Below, one piece after another: positions 60,350 to 64,000 of a stretch of 64,000 nt of DNA. Within the stretch, counting starts at the first letter, position 1, and every line of letters begins with the position of its first letter. The notes under the pieces are model-generated. The model did not search any database. It saw only the letters and a program-made list of their open reading frames with translations, and was not told the origin of the DNA. The stretch is taken from contig NC_068365.1 in NCBI RefSeq assembly GCF_020536995.1, positions 31,496,648-31,560,647 of the forward strand. The letters run 5' to 3'. Position numbers and translations under genes: made by a program. Source of the DNA: Dreissena polymorpha (Eukaryota > Mollusca > Bivalvia > Myida > Dreissenidae).

Positions 60350-61940
60350 TTTTACGGCGAATTATATGTTATATTATAAGTTACTTTGTATAAACTGTAT
60401 TCTTCAATACGTTCAATCTGAGTAACATCAAAAAGAGTAAATTGAATGGTATACATTATAAAAGAATTGCTCAGTTGTATTGTAATATAATACCAATAAA
60501 TGCCATATGCGTTTCAAGGACTGTGAGGATTTATCGATACGTGTTTAATCAACAGTAGTACCTAACTGACGTCCCATGTGTCTGCAAGTTTTCTTTTCGT
60601 TTAAATTTTGTTTTGTTCTTTTTCAGAAAACGAGATCAAACTATTGCTGATTTTGTATTTATATTTCCGACCCAGTGGTTCCATGAGTAACAACTCAAGA
60701 ATGACTTCTGAACCTGGTAAACTGTAAATTTATAAAAATCAAGTACATAAGTAACATATTTAAGATAAGAGTTTCGAGCATATTTTTGTTTGCTATAACA
60801 GTTAACGATATATCTTTATCGCAACGACCATTTTGTAGAAGCAAAACTCATACATATGTAACTAGTAGGTCCATTAGTTATCTGTAGTTCATAATCAGGG
60901 ATTTGCTCAACATTTTGGAAATAGGACCTGTAAATCGAGGGTAAAAGTGAAACTGCTCTAACTGACATTTTGTTTACATAACGACTTTTTGTATATTTTG
61001 TATCGCAACATCCATGCATATAATGTATAACAATATCTTAATTCAAGGTAATAAAATAAGAAGTAAAAATGGAAATTTGTCCAAAATCTTAAGCGGAATT
61101 TAGTTTATTTTTAAATGCGAAAAGGTTCTATGTGCAGTGAAGTGCTACTAAAACCTCTTTTGCATTCAGGTGGTTAATTTCAGATAATTCTAAATGAAAC
61201 TTTTATGAATTAGTGATGAATAACAATAAATAATATATTTCTATTTGGAAAACCTCCGAAACAGATAATATTATGCAAGTGATGAAACAAGCAAATAATA
61301 TTGATATAATTATTTACTAAGACCTTTTTCGCGCTGAATAAACTTTTTTTAGATTTTTAATAACTTTTAAAAACAATATTCATGTTAAACATCTTGACAA
61401 CATTAAAATGGATTTAATGGCTATTCAACATTATGTTTTATTTACTGTCAATACTTTAAAAACAATAAAGCTATGTGAAAAAATTGAAACCTTAATTGCA
61501 TAAAAGCTAGTTGAAATTAGAATGAATTTCAAAGAGATTTTATCTATGTTTCGACCTCTACGGAAGTTCTGAATGTAGAACAATTTGCTTTGTTACGAAA
61601 CCAAGAAGGAAACGCTCATAAAAGTGTGTTGTGATTATAACCTAGAAGGTTAAATTGTGTTATGGTAACAAGGCAGATACCTTTATATCTTTCTATTTTT
61701 CCTCCTCATGAAAAATGCGTTCGAAATTACCTAGTACCTAGTTTGTTGTTTGCATAGACAATGAAACATATAATTTCTAAATACATGAATAGTAACAAAC
61801 ATAACAAAAATTTAGTTGTTATTGCTTTATTAACAAACACTAATTAGTACTGATGTGATGTGAATAAGTTGGCTAATCCATGAATAGATTTTCTTGAGAT
61901 ATGTGAATTCGTTTGAAACTATGCTCTTAGCTCTGATGCT
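60350..61940. other. AT-rich DNA, no gene seen
   Basis: Frames are short and of low complexity. No known repeat family or exon was recognised. Confidence 0.4.
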
Positions 61941-61949
61941 ATGACGACT

Positions 61950-62790
61950 TAGAAGATTACCATGCTGGTTAATTGTGATATGGTTCGGCACCATTCTAGT
62001 GATATGCAATTTTGTTGGTAATTGAGCTGGTGAGTTGTGGATCTGTATTTAACCGAACTTGTGTGATGTTATTTGGTTGGTTACTTTTTGGTGAAATGTG
62101 AATCAATAGGTAACCATTCTGTTTTGATGTGATTTTGTAAGTAGATGATCTGGTGAATTGTGAATCAGTAGTAACAATTCTGGTGTGATATGATTTTGTT
62201 AGTAGCTGATCTGGTGAATTGTGAATCAGTAGTAAACCATTCTGGTGTGATGTGATTTTGTTAGAATCTAATCTATTGAATTGTGAATCAGTTGTAAACC
62301 ATTCTGGTGTGATGTGATTTTGTTAGAAGCTGATCTGGTGAACTGTGAATCAGTAGTAAACCATTCTGGTGTGATATGATTTTGTAAGTAGCTGATCTGG
62401 TGAATCGTGAAGCAGTAGTAAACCATTCTGGTGTGATGTGATTTTGTTAGAAGCTGATCTGATGAATTGTGAATCAGTAGTAAACCATTCTTTTGTAATA
62501 TGATTTGGTTGGTAGCTGATCTGGTGAATTGTAAATCACTAGTGAACCATTCTGGCGTGATGTGAGTTTGTTAGTAGATGATCTGGTAAATTGTAAATCA
62601 GTAGTAAATGATCTGGTGAAATATGAATCAGTAGTTTACCATTTTGGTTTGATGTGATTTGGTTTGTTACTTAGCTTGTGAAATATGAATCAGTATGTAC
62701 CCATTCAGGTGTGATGTGATTTGGTTGGTAACTCTGCTAAAAGATATTGATCAGTTAGTTTCTATTCTGGTGTGATGTGATTTTCTTGAT
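61950..62790. repeat. Minisatellite, 62-bp unit, about 12 copies
   Basis: The unit contains AGCTGATCTGGTGAATTGTG, AATCAGTAGTAAACCATTCT and GGTGTGATGTGATTTTGTTA. Copies starting near 62138, 62199, 62261, 62323, 62385, 62447 and 62509 are 61-62 bp long and very similar. Copies at both edges are more diverged and of irregular length. Confidence 0.92.
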
Positions 62791-63239
62791 ATCTGTCAGT
62801 TAATGTAAATCACAATGTTACAATTCTGATGAGAAGTAAACAAACAACTTAATAATTTCAAGTTGTGAAAATTATGATAAATTTTAAATTTACTAATAAT
62901 TTCATAATAACAATCGAAATGCTCCTTCTAAAAATATTATGTGTGGTATGTATGATACAACTTACAACACCATGCTTATACTAGTGCCCAGTGGACATAT
63001 CTTGTAATTGGAGTACATTTGAAAGCGTTTTGGAAAACACAATTATATTGAAATAATTTATAAGTGGTATGAACATCCTAACCTTATCTTCAAAGTGTTA
63101 CTTTACACACACAAATATCCAAACGTCAATGCGATAGGTACTGTCAGGATGAATAAAACATTTCGGAAATGGTCCTTTTTAGATTTGTTTGTGAATCTAA
63201 ATTTTCTGATATAATAAAAAAATGTTTAAATGTACAAAC

Positions 63240-63540
63240 GATAAGAGTAATGACCGCGTGTTTGTGTGATGTTAAGTAGTTACTACCATGACTGTGTTTA
63301 TAATATGGGAAGTATTTAGTATCATGACTGAGGTTTGAAGTATTAGTGTTACGATTGTGTCTATAAGATGGAATATAGTTGTTACTATGACCGTATTTAT
63401 GCGATTAGAAGTAATTTTTAACATGACTCATTGTGAGATTTTAAGTAGTTTGTACTGTGTATGTGAGATGTGAATTAGAAAGTATCATGACTGTTTATGA
63501 GATGTGAATAACAAAGTATCTTGACTGTGTGAAAAGCAAA
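63240..63540. repeat. Decayed tandem repeat, unit about 40-50 bp
   Basis: AAGTAGTTACTACCATGACTG-like blocks (TATCATGACTG, TTACGATTG, TTACTATGACCG, TATCATGACTG) alternate with TTATAAGATG or TATGAGATG. It resembles the AGTAGT/TGATGTGA texture of the neighbouring minisatellite. Confidence 0.55.
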
Positions 63541-63544
63541 TTAA

Positions 63545-64000
63545 AAACTGCTTGTTATATCAGAGTACATGTTGCTTGTTGCACAATTATGACTATGGCT
63601 AATGCATCTTTTATTGTACCGATGAAATACTGTAAAATCCTAAAGCAGGAATGTGATAATTGTTTATGGAACGGTAAGTAAGTGGTATAATACATGTATA
63701 TGTAATTATGCATAGTCAATAATGCCGTATGCAATCATAACCTTATCAACTCTGGTTTGGGCACCGTATTGAAAAAAGAAAGACAGCCACATCCTTCTTT
63801 CGCCATCTTAAATCCGTATCTGCATACTGAAAGTACTACTCTAACGATATTCAGATTCTCAAATTTTATAAAACATAATGCTAAAGCAATGCTCTTTTGT
63901 ATTATGTGAGATGTTGTTGTGAGCTTGACTAGCGCGTGTGTACTTTCTATGAAAAGGCCGAGACATACAATATTCATTGAATGTGGAATTCATAATACTC
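63545..64000. other. Right edge, no gene seen
   Basis: Minus-strand frames near 63740-63980 are short and match no family I know. Confidence 0.35.

Overview
The window looks like nuclear DNA of a bivalve mollusc. It is AT-rich, its genes are split into many short exons with GT-AG introns, and most of the remaining DNA is interspersed and tandem repeats. The class of short elements that begin ACAAGAG and end in a GGGGCATAA-type hairpin suggests a heterodont such as Dreissena; that is inference from repeat style, not a species identification.

Left third (1-20.9 kb): the minus strand carries 19 coding exons of the gamma-tubulin complex gene TUBGCP2 (GCP2), from the start codon at 20892 down to an exon ending at 429. 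The 3' part lies outside the window. All exon phases join into one open frame of about 589 residues. The introns hold many short interspersed elements, two hAT-like elements with 5-bp target duplications, tRNA-type SINE fragments and short tandem arrays.

Middle (20.9-44.5 kb): divergent from TUBGCP2, the plus strand carries a complete four-exon TMEM138 coding region (161 aa) between 27471 and 33809. The roughly 6.5 kb between the two start codons is filled with at least four terminal-inverted-repeat transposons. The first TMEM138 intron holds a 3.2 kb tandem-unit element with two further insertions inside it. Downstream lie decayed tandem arrays with periods of about 165 and 160 bp. The second array is interrupted by an (AT)n run and by a 2.65 kb imperfect inverted repeat (40.1-42.8 kb). 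On the minus strand at 43.2-44.5 kb is the 3' end of a RING-finger gene of the IAP type.

Right third (45.9-64 kb): a decayed hAT-like transposon with a broken transposase (45.94-49.28 kb), then a nearly full-length non-LTR retrotransposon on the minus strand (about 49.98-55.3 kb) with open ORF1 and ORF2. ORF1 and ORF2 share a frame and are separated by one TAG, and a 29-codon leader ORF overlaps the ORF1 start in ATGA. The rest is gene-poor: a GC-rich coding-like relic (56.3-56.9 kb), a broken unrecognised coding relic (59.46-60.33 kb), a 62-bp minisatellite (61.95-62.79 kb) and plain AT-rich DNA.

The two intact host genes both belong to microtubule and cilium biology: GCP2 nucleates microtubules at the centrosome and TMEM138 is a ciliary transition-zone-associated protein. 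I found no convincing tRNA, rRNA or CRISPR locus.
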